From Chloroflexota bacterium (lineage in GTDB: Bacteria > Chloroflexota > Anaerolineae > JACRMK01), in the NCBI GenBank assembly GCA_016200765.1, contig JACQEC010000030.1, forward strand, positions 1-33,660: a stretch of DNA of 33,660 nucleotides. The letters are read 5' to 3'. The notes beneath the pieces are model-generated. The model saw nothing but the letters and a program-made list of their open reading frames with translations, was not told the origin of the DNA and made no database searches. Below, piece by piece: positions 1-9,785 of the stretch (position 1 is the stretch's first letter; each line of letters opens with the position of its first letter). A program made the position numbers and the translations under genes.

Positions 1-645
1 ATTAGCGGGACGCTGGCCGCGCGCGGGGGCAGTGTCCGGCTCGACGGCGACGACCTCGGCAGGCTGAACGCCCGCCGGCGCGCCCAGCGGGTCGCGGTGG
101 TGCCGCAGGGCGCGCGCCTGCCGGAGGCGTTCACCGTCATGGAGGTCGTGTTGATGGGGCGCACGCCGTATCTCTCACTGTTGGGACGCGAGAGCGCCGC
201 CGACCTCCGCATCGCGCGCGAGGCGCTGGCGCAGACCGACACGCTGGCGCTGGCCGAGCGGCGGGTTGGCGAACTCTCGGGCGGCGAGCAACAGCGCGTG
301 CTGGTCGCGCGCGCGCTGGCGCAACAGCCCAAAGTCTTACTGCTCGACGAGGCCACGGCGCATCTCGACCTGCGCTATCAGGCGGAGGTCGCCGGGCTGG
401 CGCGCCGCTGGGCGCACGGCCATGGCCTGATCGTCATCGCCGCCATGCACGACCTCAACCTCGCCGCGCTGTACGCCGACCGGCTGGCGCTGATGCACGA
501 AGGTGAACTGCTGGCCGTGGATCGGCCCGCCGCGGTGCTGACGCCAGCCCTGCTGGGGCGGGCCTACGGCGTGCCGGTGGTGGTGAGCGAGCACCCCATC
601 CACCGCACGCCGCTGGTGGCGTTGAAGGACGAGGAAAAAAGTTGA
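1..645 (+). CDS. ABC transporter ATP-binding protein, FecE/BtuD/HmuV type (5' end outside window)
   Basis: The reading frame is open from the first base (ATT AGC GGG), so the gene begins upstream and lacks its Walker A in this window. Visible in order are the Q-loop (VVPQG, about codon 33), the signature LSGGEQQRV (about codon 92), Walker B with catalytic Glu (LLLDEATAHLD, about 112) and the H-loop (AMHDLN, about 150). The tail LLGRAYGVPVVV is typical of ATPases serving iron-siderophore, haem or cobalamin importers, where it hydrolyses ATP on the inner face of the membrane. The permease and binding protein would lie upstream, and the substrate cannot be told from this fragment. Its TGA overlaps the TTG start of the next gene (TTGA), so the two are probably translationally coupled. 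Confidence 0.9.
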   Translation: MSGTLAARGGSVRLDGDDLGRLNARRRAQRVAVVPQGARLPEAFTVMEVVLMGRTPYLSLLGRESAADLRIAREALAQTDTLALAERRVGELSGGEQQRVLVARALAQQPKVLLLDEATAHLDLRYQAEVAGLARRWAHGHGLIVIAAMHDLNLAALYADRLALMHEGELLAVDRPAAVLTPALLGRAYGVPVVVSEHPIHRTPLVALKDEEKS

Positions 646-1265
646 CCCGACTCTCACGCCGTTTCTTCGCGCGCCCGACACTACAAGTGGCGCGAGACCT
701 GCTGGGACAGCGGCTGGTGCGGCTCTATGAGGGAGAGCGCCTCGGCGGGATCATCTGCGAGTGCGAGGCGTATATCGGCGAAGCGGACACGGCCTGCCAC
801 GCCTCGCATGGCCGCACCGCGCGCACCCAGGTGATGTACGGCGAGCCGGGGCGCGCCTACGTTTATTTCACCTACGGCATACACTGGATGCTCAACTGCG
901 TGACCGAGCGCGTGGACTTTCCGGCGGCGGTGCTGATCCGCGCGGTCGTTCCGGATGAGGGGATTGAGACGATGCGGGAACTGCGCGGACGCAAACCGGA
1001 AGCCGACCGACTGCGGGGGCTGGCCGACGGCCCGGCCAAGTTGTGTCAGGCGCTGGCGGTTGACGGCGCGCTGAACGCCGAAGACCTTGTGACGAGCGAG
1101 CGGTTATTCATCGAGCGGCAGAAGGTCGTCCCCGAAGCGCGCGTGCGGCAGACGCCGCGCATCGGCATCGAAAACGCCGACCGCGTGGCGCGCGATCACT
1201 TGTGGCGGTTTGTGTTACTGCCGGACACAGCCCAACGCGGCACGCACAACGCGCAACGGGTTTAG
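642..1265 (+). CDS. 3-methyladenine DNA glycosylase (AAG/MPG family)
   Basis: Base-excision repair enzyme that removes alkylated purines such as 3-methyladenine. The 207 residues match the family length. ECEAYIG (about 40-46) contains the Glu and Tyr corresponding to the catalytic Glu and base-stacking Tyr of human AAG. ACHASHG (about 51-57) holds the active-site His, YVYFTYGIHWMLN the conserved core and Asn, and AVLIRAVVP the conserved Arg. The start is TTG, preceded by GAGG about 8 nt upstream and overlapping the ABC gene's stop. The last dozen residues (DTAQRGTHNAQRV) look non-homologous and are encoded by a dispersed degenerate repeat. The stop overlaps convergently with the lipA stop. 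The family is clear; the choice of TTG start is less so. Confidence 0.92.
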   Translation: MTRLSRRFFARPTLQVARDLLGQRLVRLYEGERLGGIICECEAYIGEADTACHASHGRTARTQVMYGEPGRAYVYFTYGIHWMLNCVTERVDFPAAVLIRAVVPDEGIETMRELRGRKPEADRLRGLADGPAKLCQALAVDGALNAEDLVTSERLFIERQKVVPEARVRQTPRIGIENADRVARDHLWRFVLLPDTAQRGTHNAQRV

Positions 1266-2140
1266 ACAGGCGCGCCGTTGGGGAAGAGGCGCGCGGCCTC
1301 CCACGCTTTGTAGGAGGATCGCACCAGCGGGCCGGAGGCGATATAGAGGAAGCCCATCCGCTGGCCGTCCTCGCGCAGGTGCGCGAAGACATCGGGGTGG
1401 ATGTACTCCATCAGCGGGTAGTGACGCTTCTTGTTCGTGGGGCGCAGGTATTGGCCGATGGCCAGCAGGTCGCAGTTCGCATCGCGCAGGTCGCGCATCG
1501 TCTCGACCACTTCGTCGTAAGTTTCGCCCAGCCCCAGCATGATACTGCTCTTCGTCATGATGGCGGGGTTGATCGCTTTGACGGTCTCGTAGCCCGCGCG
1601 CCGGTCGCGCACCTCGTAGGTCAGCCGCCGCACCGTCTCGATGTTCTGCGCGATGACGGCCGGACGCGCATCCGCCAGCGTCTTGATGTCCGCGTAACTG
1701 CCGCGGAAGTCGGGAACGAGCACCTCGACAATGGTCTTGGGCGACTTCGCCTTGATCTGCCGCACCGTCTCGGCGAAGATGCCCGCGCCGCCGTCGGGCA
1801 GGTCGTCGCGATCCACCGAGGTGACCACCACATAGGTCAAGCCCATCTGGCTGATGGCTTCGGAGACGCGCCACGGCTCCAACTCATCCACCACGCCGCC
1901 GGGGTTGCCGGTCGTCACCGCGCAGAAGCGGCAGGCGCGCGTGCAGACATCGCCGAGGATCATGATGGTGGCGGTGCCGGCGCCCCAGCACTCGCCGATG
2001 TTGGGGCAGAGCGCCTCCTCGCAGACCGTGTGCAGTTGCAGGCCGCGCATCAACCCCTTCAGGCGCGAATACTCTTCGCCCCAAGGGGCGCGCACCTTGA
2101 TCCATTCGGGGTGGCGGGGCCGGACGGGTGCGGTGGTCAT
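1262..2140 (-). CDS. lipA: lipoyl synthase (radical SAM)
   Basis: Inserts two sulfurs into octanoyl groups on lipoyl domains of 2-oxoacid dehydrogenases or the glycine cleavage H protein. Using the ATG at 2140 gives 292 residues, a normal length. The auxiliary-cluster cysteines are at about 40, 45 and 51 (CEEALCPNIGEC), the radical-SAM CX3CX2C at 66, 70 and 73 (CTRACRFC), and the C-terminal RSSY carries the serine ligand of the auxiliary cluster. An upstream in-frame ATG at 2161 would add MSKDVEP, but these codons come from a tandem REP-like repeat and GAAGG abuts that ATG directly. The ATG at 2140 has AAGGA about 10 nt upstream. No lipB is visible nearby. The gene follows korB on the same strand after about 70 nt. 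Confidence 0.95.
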   Translation of the reverse strand: MTTAPVRPRHPEWIKVRAPWGEEYSRLKGLMRGLQLHTVCEEALCPNIGECWGAGTATIMILGDVCTRACRFCAVTTGNPGGVVDELEPWRVSEAISQMGLTYVVVTSVDRDDLPDGGAGIFAETVRQIKAKSPKTIVEVLVPDFRGSYADIKTLADARPAVIAQNIETVRRLTYEVRDRRAGYETVKAINPAIMTKSSIMLGLGETYDEVVETMRDLRDANCDLLAIGQYLRPTNKKRHYPLMEYIHPDVFAHLREDGQRMGFLYIASGPLVRSSYKAWEAARLFPNGAPV

Positions 2141-2149
2141 GGGTTCGAC

Positions 2150-2197
2150 ATCCTTCGACATCCTTCGACAGGCTCAGGATGCTGGCTCAGGATGCAG
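2150..2197. repeat. REP-like element with internal tandem duplications
   Basis: TCCTTCGACA occurs twice in tandem (about 2151-2170), followed by two 13-base units beginning GGCTCAGGATGC (about 2171-2196). The core TTCGACAGGCTCAGG is the other orientation and a near copy of the REP-type core at 10472-10490. It lies between lipA and korB and supplies a spurious N-terminal extension to the lipA frame. Confidence 0.6.
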
Positions 2198-2212
2198 GCT
2201 TACCGTGCAAGG

Positions 2213-3130
2213 CTAAGCCTTGTACCGGCTGATCAATTCCGGCAGGGAGAACTTCGTGCCGGCTTTGGCGCGGGTCTCCAGCGCGTTCTGAACCATGCTG
2301 GGGCGTTCCTCGCTGTAGAACTCGCCCAGATAGAGTTGCTCCGAGTCCAGCGCCATCTTGAGCGCGGCGATCTTGTCGTGCCGGTCGTGGGCGATTGGCA
2401 AGGGCTTGGTCACTTCTTTGTAATGATCGTAGGTGTCGTAAAAGGTGACACAGGGCGAGTAAATCTGGATGAAGGAGAAGCCGGTGTGGGTCAGGCCGCG
2501 CTTGATCAACTCGGTGACCTCTTTGGGCTTGGACGAAAAGCCGCGCGCGACGTAGCTCGCGCCGTAGACGAGCGCCATCGCAATGGGGTTGATGGGCGCG
2601 TCGGTGTTGCCGTAGGGCGTGGACTTGGCGGCCTTGCTCTCGCCATAGGGCGCGCCTTTCGGGCTAAGGCCGACGGGACTGGTGGGCGAGGCCTGGCCTT
2701 TGGTCAGGCCATAGATCTCGTTGTCCATCACGATATAGGTGATGTCAATGTTGCGGCGCGCGGCGTGGGGCAGGTGCCCGGCGCCGATGGAGAAGGCGTC
2801 GCCATCGCCGCCGACCGCCGCGACCAGCAGGTCGGGGTTAGCCATCTTGATGCCGGTCGCCAGCGGCAGGGCGCGGCCATGCACGCCGTGGAAGCCATAG
2901 GCCTCGACGAAGGCCGGGAAGCGCCCGGAACAGCCGATGCCCGAGGCGATGACGGCCTTCTCCGGCGGGATGCCCAACTCGCTCAAGGCTTTATAGAACG
3001 CGGAGAGCACGCCGAAGTCGCCACAGCCGGGGCACCAGATGGGCTTGACCTCGCTCTTGTATTCGTTCGCCTTCAACTGCACCTGATGCAGCAACGGCGC
3101 AACCGAAGACTGCATCGTAGCCGTAGTCAT
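2213..3130 (-). CDS. korB: 2-oxoacid:ferredoxin oxidoreductase subunit beta
   Basis: TPP-binding subunit of a 2-oxoglutarate (or related 2-oxoacid):ferredoxin oxidoreductase, which decarboxylates the 2-oxoacid to the acyl-CoA and reduces ferredoxin. The 305 residues include WCPGCGDFG at about 32-40 (cluster and TPP region), GIGCSGR, the TPP/Mg motif GGDGDAFSIG, and VMDNEIYGLTKGQ. The fourth cluster ligand is expected in the IQIYSPCVTF stretch. The ATG at 3130 is chosen because GAGGAG sits about 6 nt upstream; the longer TTG-initiated frame (3154) would read through that ribosome site and into an intercistronic palindrome. It lies directly downstream of korA, its obligate partner. Pyruvate cannot be excluded as substrate, but this two-gene gamma-alpha plus beta layout favours the Kor type. 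Confidence 0.93.
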   Translation of the reverse strand: MTTATMQSSVAPLLHQVQLKANEYKSEVKPIWCPGCGDFGVLSAFYKALSELGIPPEKAVIASGIGCSGRFPAFVEAYGFHGVHGRALPLATGIKMANPDLLVAAVGGDGDAFSIGAGHLPHAARRNIDITYIVMDNEIYGLTKGQASPTSPVGLSPKGAPYGESKAAKSTPYGNTDAPINPIAMALVYGASYVARGFSSKPKEVTELIKRGLTHTGFSFIQIYSPCVTFYDTYDHYKEVTKPLPIAHDRHDKIAALKMALDSEQLYLGEFYSEERPSMVQNALETRAKAGTKFSLPELISRYKA

Positions 3131-3150
3131 AACAAACTCCTCACTAGCGT

Positions 3151-3187
3151 CCAAACCCGAAGGGTTTTTAAAACCCTTCGGGTTTGG
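3151..3187. repeat. 37-bp palindrome between korA and korB
   Basis: Perfect 18-bp arms (3151-3168 and 3170-3187, arm CCAAACCCGAAGGGTTTT) around a single central T. It fills almost the entire korA-korB gap and ends just before the korA stop. No T-run follows on the minus strand, so it is more likely a dispersed palindromic repeat or a transcript-stabilising hairpin than a terminator. Confidence 0.85.
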
Positions 3188-3188
3188 T

Positions 3189-4810
3189 TTATCTCATCTT
3201 CGCGTATTCTTCGCGGATGGACTGCACGATTTCGCGCGCCGTGAACGGCACGCCGCCATACGAGTTGAGCTTGACGAAGGGCCGCAGGAACGCGCCGCGC
3301 AGGATGTCGGCCAGCTGGCCGGAGTAGTTCATCTCCGGCACGATGACCGTCTTCTTATTCTTCAGAAACTCGGCAATCGGCTTTTCCGGCAGGGGCATCA
3401 GCGCCTTGGGATAGAAGGCGTGAACCGCTATGCCATCGTCGGCGCACGATTGGATGGCCTCGCGCACCGGACCGATGGTCGAGCCCCAGCCGATGATCCC
3501 CAACTCCGCTTTCGGGTCGCCGAGATGCTCCCACATCTCGTGCAGTTCGATGTATTCCAGCGCGGCTTGCAGTTTGCGGGCGCGCTTGCGCATGTTGGCC
3601 GAGTGCATCTCCACGCTAAAATTCGGAGCGCCGCTGGGGAAGTGTTCCAGCCCTTCGGCGATGTATTGCCCGCCGCTCTGCCCGGGAATCGCCATAGGCG
3701 AAACACCGCTTTCGGTGTCCGTGTAGCGCTCGTAGGGGCCGGCGCCGTTGGCCGATGGGTTGTAGAGCAGGCGCGGCTCGTGAAACACTTTCGACAGGTC
3801 AAACGGCTCGATGGTTTGCACGCGCACCGCCATATCCTGATCGGACATGAAGATGACGGGCGTCTGGTATTTCTCGGTCAGGTTGAAGGCGTGGATCATC
3901 TGGTAGAAGCAGTCTTCGATGGTGGTTGGCGCGACGACGATGCGCGGCGTGTCGTCGTTTCCGGCGAAGCAGGCGTTGCGCAGGTCGCCCTGCGAGACTT
4001 TGGTCGGCATGCCGGTTGAAGGGCCGCGATTTCGTCTTCGGCCTGAATGACCGTGCCGCCGTATTTGGGGAACTCGGCGGCCAGAAACTCCATGATCTCC
4101 GAGGCCGGGGTGATCGGGTATCCGGCGAAGAAACGGCAGTTCGCCGCGATCGCGCCGAGCGAGATGGCCTGATTGCCCGACAGCACCAGGCGGTCAATGC
4201 GCGGCCCGCTGGGGATGGGCAGGTGGAAGGGGGCGTCCTTGCTCACCTTCTGCTCGACGAACAGGTAGCCTTTTTCCAGCGCGGCGATGTTCGTCGGCAG
4301 AACGTCGGCGTGGCGGCCAAAACGTTTCTCGACCGCTTTCTTGGCGATGTCCATATCCATGTCGAACAGCTTGACCAGCGCGCCCACCGCGACCATGTTG
4401 TAGCCGCGCGCAAACGAGAGCGACTTGGCGATGTCGTGCAGTGGGATGCCGATCTGCAGGTGGCTGTCGCCGTTGGGGTCGAGCTTGACGTCGTTGCTGT
4501 TGTAGACGAGCACGCCGTTCCGCTTCAACAGCCGGTGGTAGCGCTCGTAGGTTTCTTCATCGTAGGCCAGCAGGACATCCAACTCGTCGCCTTGCGCGAC
4601 AAGCGGCTCCAGCGCGGCGCGCATCTGGTACATGACGTGGCCGCCCTTGATTTCGGCGGGGATGGTGCGCGTGGTATAAACTTCCAAACCGGCATAGGCC
4701 GCCATAAAGGCGAAGATTTCGCCCGTGGCGACGATGCCTCCGGCGGCAGAATCACCCCCCACGCGCAAGACGAGGTCTTGACTGCCGCTGTGACCGTTCG
4801 AGGTACTCAT
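3189..4810 (-). pseudogene. korA: 2-oxoacid:ferredoxin oxidoreductase gamma-alpha subunit, internal deletion plus frameshift
   Basis: Fused gamma-alpha subunit of the KorAB complex. From ATG 4810 (GAGGAG about 10 nt upstream) the frame gives the gamma domain (residues about 10-190, VLRVGGDSAAGGIVATGE) and the start of alpha (YPITPASEIMEFLA, then QAEDEIAA). At about 4020-4028 the sequence jumps to GPSTG-MPTK in another frame, continuing to the stop at 3189. Family members have roughly 50 residues between these motifs (the segment with the SGPG and VVIVDVQRGGP-type motifs), so about 155-160 nt are missing, of length 3n+1. The junction carries GCGGCC, which both flanks (IAA and GGP codons) would be expected to contain, consistent with a microhomology deletion. 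As written, the product is truncated and inactive. Real mutation and assembly error are both possible. Confidence 0.85.
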
Positions 4811-4849
4811 GCGAACTAACTCCTCAACATATAGGCAAAAGGATGTAAA

Positions 4850-4867
4850 AGCCGACAGGCGTCGGCT
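4850..4867 (-). promoter_or_regulatory. hairpin in the korA leader, possible attenuator
   Basis: Arms AGCCGAC and GTCGGCT (7 bp) with a 4-nt loop, followed on the minus strand by TTTTAC. It sits between the candidate promoter and the korA ribosome site, about 40 nt before the start codon. The shape resembles a weak intrinsic terminator; a role in attenuation is inference. Confidence 0.4.
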
Positions 4868-4874
4868 CTTGGTT

Positions 4875-4883
4875 ATTATAGCA
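4875..4883 (-). promoter_or_regulatory. extended -10 promoter of korAB
   Basis: On the minus strand the motif TGCTATAAT (TGn plus a perfect TATAAT) lies about 65 nt upstream of the korA ATG. No good -35 is visible at the standard distance, as is usual for extended -10 promoters. Confidence 0.5.
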
Positions 4884-4965
4884 TAGATTCCGCTTGGGCG
4901 GCTGACCCGCTGACAGGCTCGATCAGGGGCGGGGATTTTACCGCAGAGGACGCCGCGATTTGGGG

Positions 4966-5008
4966 ATTTTTGATTTCAGATTTTAGTCAAAAATCTGAAA
5001 TCAAAAAT
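4966..5008. repeat. AT-rich 19-bp inverted repeat downstream of the thiolase
   Basis: Perfect 19-bp arms (4966-4984 and 4990-5008, beginning ATTTTTGATTTCAG) with a 5-nt loop. The motif GATTTTTGATTTyAGATTTT is shared with the element at 30338-30374, so this is a dispersed repeat. It lies 15 nt past the thiolase stop and could end that transcript. Confidence 0.7.
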
Positions 5009-5022
5009 GGATTCGGCGGGTT

Positions 5023-6225
<1,203 letters not shown>

Positions 6226-6430
6226 CAGACCTCCAGTCGTGCCTGTGGATTGCCCCATTCAGGGGCAGGCGCAAGAGCGCGCCCACAGTCTACAATAGAG
6301 TGCGCGCGGTGGCAAAAGCGGCGATGGTGTGGGCGCGTTGGCGCGTTCCGCGTTGCCGTGACGGGGTGCGAATGACGATAGGCGACCGGCTGTGCGTGAG
6401 CGAGCGCTATGAAGGAAACGGTTGATCTTT

Positions 6431-9400
6431 CTACCGTTCGATAACCGGCAGGTACAACCAATACTCCTGTTTCGCCACGATGTAGCCGGTCTGCGTTAGC
6501 GATGCGCTGCCCGCCGGGCCGCTGATGGTCAGCATGACGGTGTACGTGCCCGGCGTATCGTAGACGTGAACTGGGTTGGTCAGCGTGCTGGTCTGTCCAT
6601 CGCCAAACGACCACAGACTCTGCGTGAAGTCGCCGCTCGATAGGTTGCTGAACGTCACCGTCAAGGGCACCGTGCCGCTGACCGGCACGGCTGTGAAGGC
6701 GGCTACCGGTGGTTGATAGACCGTAAGCATGTGAGTAGCACTAATGGCGCTGACGGTATTGGTCGCCGTCACCGTGATCGTCTGCGGGCCGGGTAAGGTG
6801 AAGCTGAAGTTGGCCGTGTCGCTTAAACCGCCGGTGTGAGTCAGCAACAACTGATTGGTCACCTGCCAGACATAACTGATCGGCTGGGTGGCGGTGAGCG
6901 GTCCAACGGTGGCTGTGATTGTGTAGAGGCTATTGGTGGTCGCCGTGACCGGACCGCTCAAGTCAAGGCTGCCCAGCGGTATAGTGAAGGTGGCGGTAAG
7001 CGCGCGGTCGGCGGTGAGCGTGAGCGTCAGTGGATTGGACGAACTGTTCACGTCGCCGCTCCAATTGCTGAAGCGGTAGCCCTGCGTCGGCGTGGCGGTC
7101 AGGGTGACCGTGACGGGCGGCGTGCTCGTGATATAACCCGCGCCGCCGTTGCAGTTGCCGGATGGGCTGGCCGTGATTGCGCCCGCCCCCGAAGGATTCG
7201 CGGCAATCGTCAACGTGTAACAGAGTGCGCTGGTTAGCCCGACCACACCCACCGGAGCGACCTGAAAGTAAGCCGTGCCATTGCCCACCTCGCCATAGAA
7301 GTTATAGCCCCAGCACTTGAGGCCGCCACCGGTCGTCTGGCCGCAGGTGTGACCGTAACCGGCGGCGATAGCGCTCACGCCGCTGGTGAGGCCCACCACA
7401 TCCACTGGGGTGATGCGGTCGGTGGTCGTCCCATCGCCCAACTGGCCAAAGTAGTTCCGGCCCCAGCACTTGACGCCCCCGTCGGTTGTCAGCACGCAGG
7501 AGTGATAGTAACCGGTGGCGATGGCGCCGATGCCGCTGGTGATCCCCACTACACCCACTGCGATGTTGCGCTGGGTGGTCGTCCCATCGCCCAATTGGCC
7601 GAAGTAGTTATAGCCCCAGCACATGACGCCCCCGCCCGTCAACAGCAGGCAGGTGTGGTAGAAACCGGCAGTGATGGCACTGACGCCACTGTCCTGCCCC
7701 GCCACATCCACCGCGGTCAGCCGGTTCGTGGTCGTCCCATCGCCTAACTGGCCGTAAGTGTTAACGCCCCAGCACTTGAGGCCGCCGCCGGTCGTTAGCG
7801 CGCAGGTGTGGTAGAGACCGGCGGTGATGGCGCTGACACCGCTCGTCAGTCCCGCCACATCCACTGCGGTCAGCCGATCCGTGGTCGTGCCATCGCCCAA
7901 CTGGCCGTCATAGTTATAGCCCCAGCACTTGACCCCGCCACCGGTTGTCAGCGCACAAGTGTGGTAGTCCCCGGCGGCGATGGCGCGGACGCCGCTGGTC
8001 AACCCCACCACATCTACTGCGGTGGAGTGGTCGTTGGTTGTTCCATCGCCCAACTGGCCGGAGTAGTTCCGGCCCCAGCACTTGACGCCGCCGGCCGTCG
8101 TCAGCGCGCAGGTGTGATATTCACCAGCGGCGACCGCGCTGACCCCGCTGGTCAGACCCGCCACATCTACTGCGGTGGCGCGCTGCATGGTTGTCCCATC
8201 ACCCAACTCGCCGTCGTAGTTATAGCCCCAGCATCTGACGCCACCTGCGCTGGTCAGCGCGCAAGTGTGGTAGCCTCCGGCGGCGACTGTGCTGACGCCG
8301 CTGGTCAGCCCCACCACGTCTACTGAAGTGACTTGAAAGAGAATCACACCATTGCCCAACTGGCCGGAGGAGTTATTGCCCCAGCACCTGACTCCGCCTG
8401 TGCTGGTCAGCGCGCAGGTGTGATAGCCCCCGGCGGCGACCACACTGACACCGGTGGTCAGCCCCGTCACATCCACCGCGCTGGCGCGCTGCGTGGTCGT
8501 CCCATCGCCCAACTCGCCTTCGTAGTTATAGCCCCAGCACTTGACGCCGCCTGCGCCGGTCAGCGCGCAGGTATGATAGTAACCGGCGGTGACGACGCTG
8601 ACGCCACTGGTCAGGTCCACGACATCCACCGCGGTCGCACTCAGCGTGGTCGTCCCGTCGCCCAATTGGCCATAGGCGTTCCAGCCCCAGCACTTGATGC
8701 CGCCGACCGTCGTCAGCGCGCAGCTGTGCTGGTAACCGGCGGCGATGGCGAGGACGCCGCTCGTCAGCCCCACCACATCCACTGCGGTGAGGCGGTCGTA
8801 AATGGTCGTCCCATCACCCAGCTGGCCGAGGCCGTCATAGCCCCAGCACTTGATGCCGCCGACCGTCGTCAGCGCGCAGCTATGCCTACTTCCGACGGCA
8901 ATAGCGCTCACGCCGCTGGTCAAGCCCAACACATCCACCGCGCTCAGCCGGTTCGTGATCGTCCCATCGCCCAGTTGGCCGTAGTAGTTCCAGCCCCAGC
9001 ACTTGACGCCGCCTTTTGTCGTCAACGCGCAAGTGTGCAAGCCTCCGGCGGCGATGGCGCTGACCCCGCTGGTCAGGCCCGTCACATCCACCGGGGTGGT
9101 GCGCTGGATGGTCGTTCCGTTGCCCAACTGGCCATAGAAGTTCCAGCCCCAGCACTTGACGCCGCCGCCGGTCGTCAGCGCACAGCTATGCTCACCCCCG
9201 GCGGAGATGGCGCTCACGCCGCTGGTCAGGCCCGTCACATCCACCGGGGTAGTGCGCTGGGTGGTCGTCCCATCACCCAACTGGCCGTAGAGGTTATAGC
9301 CCCAGCACTTGACGCCGCCGCCGGTTGTCAGCGCACAGGCGTGAAAGCCCCCGGCGGCGATGATACCGTTCGTTTGCGGCATCAGGCTCAGCGCTGATGG

Positions 9401-9655
9401 CGCCGCCGGTAGGGGCAATTGAGCGATACGCGTATCGGCTGACACTGGCATCGCATCGGGCGGTGGATGGGGCAGGGTGATGGTGCTGACGCCGTCGGCG
9501 GCACCCTGCGGCGCGTGCTGAGACGGTAGGGAAACGGCACGGGAGATTGTTGCGACAGGGTACGCCGTGGCCGCCTGCGGCCAGACGAGAAGCAACCCAC
9601 AGACCGCGAGGGACAGCCTGCGGATCGCGAGGTAGAGCCAGTGCTGAGATGACAT
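6431..9655 (-). CDS. secreted RCC1-repeat protein with InlB-B-like, Ig-like and PKD domains
   Basis: A 1074-residue exported protein. An N-terminal signal peptide (hydrophobic LSLAVCGLLLVW, then QAATAYP) precedes 14 tandem RCC1-type repeats of 51 residues (one has 52). The consensus is IAAGxxHTCALTTGGGVKCWG, then GQLGDGTT, then VDVVGLTSGVSA. Fourteen is twice the seven blades of one RCC1 propeller. Each repeat carries a Cys pair (TCALT and KCWG), probably disulfide-forming outside the cell. Next come a divergent InlB-B-like module (TATPTQGYRFSNWSGD), an Ig-like stretch, a PKD domain (WSFGDGQTSTLTNPVHVYDT) and the tail YWLYLPVIER. The function is unknown; a surface binding or adhesion role is likely. 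It has no operon partner. Confidence 0.9.
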   Translation of the reverse strand: MSSQHWLYLAIRRLSLAVCGLLLVWPQAATAYPVATISRAVSLPSQHAPQGAADGVSTITLPHPPPDAMPVSADTRIAQLPLPAAPSALSLMPQTNGIIAAGGFHACALTTGGGVKCWGYNLYGQLGDGTTTQRTTPVDVTGLTSGVSAISAGGEHSCALTTGGGVKCWGWNFYGQLGNGTTIQRTTPVDVTGLTSGVSAIAAGGLHTCALTTKGGVKCWGWNYYGQLGDGTITNRLSAVDVLGLTSGVSAIAVGSRHSCALTTVGGIKCWGYDGLGQLGDGTTIYDRLTAVDVVGLTSGVLAIAAGYQHSCALTTVGGIKCWGWNAYGQLGDGTTTLSATAVDVVDLTSGVSVVTAGYYHTCALTGAGGVKCWGYNYEGELGDGTTTQRASAVDVTGLTTGVSVVAAGGYHTCALTSTGGVRCWGNNSSGQLGNGVILFQVTSVDVVGLTSGVSTVAAGGYHTCALTSAGGVRCWGYNYDGELGDGTTMQRATAVDVAGLTSGVSAVAAGEYHTCALTTAGGVKCWGRNYSGQLGDGTTNDHSTAVDVVGLTSGVRAIAAGDYHTCALTTGGGVKCWGYNYDGQLGDGTTTDRLTAVDVAGLTSGVSAITAGLYHTCALTTGGGLKCWGVNTYGQLGDGTTTNRLTAVDVAGQDSGVSAITAGFYHTCLLLTGGGVMCWGYNYFGQLGDGTTTQRNIAVGVVGITSGIGAIATGYYHSCVLTTDGGVKCWGRNYFGQLGDGTTTDRITPVDVVGLTSGVSAIAAGYGHTCGQTTGGGLKCWGYNFYGEVGNGTAYFQVAPVGVVGLTSALCYTLTIAANPSGAGAITASPSGNCNGGAGYITSTPPVTVTLTATPTQGYRFSNWSGDVNSSSNPLTLTLTADRALTATFTIPLGSLDLSGPVTATTNSLYTITATVGPLTATQPISYVWQVTNQLLLTHTGGLSDTANFSFTLPGPQTITVTATNTVSAISATHMLTVYQPPVAAFTAVPVSGTVPLTVTFSNLSSGDFTQSLWSFGDGQTSTLTNPVHVYDTPGTYTVMLTISGPAGSASLTQTGYIVAKQEYWLYLPVIER

Positions 9656-9785
9656 GGCGCGCTTCTAGGGTTGAGACGCGACGAGTTCGATGTTGACACA
9701 CCTGCCGCGCCGCTCGCGAGCATGGGCCGCGCGGCGCTTCGTATGCTACGCTCTCACGCGCATGATGTCAAATGGTCGCAGACGC

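Noticed and set aside
1202..3244. Long plus-strand ORF (680 codons) over lipA and korB
   Set aside because: It is antisense to two clearly conserved minus-strand genes; long shadow frames are expected in GC-rich DNA.
8333..9397. Plus-strand ORF with regular repeats
   Set aside because: The periodicity is simply the reverse strand of the RCC1 repeats.
6431..9655. 153-bp regular repeats as a possible CRISPR array
   Set aside because: The period is that of 51-residue protein repeats with no alternating unique spacers.
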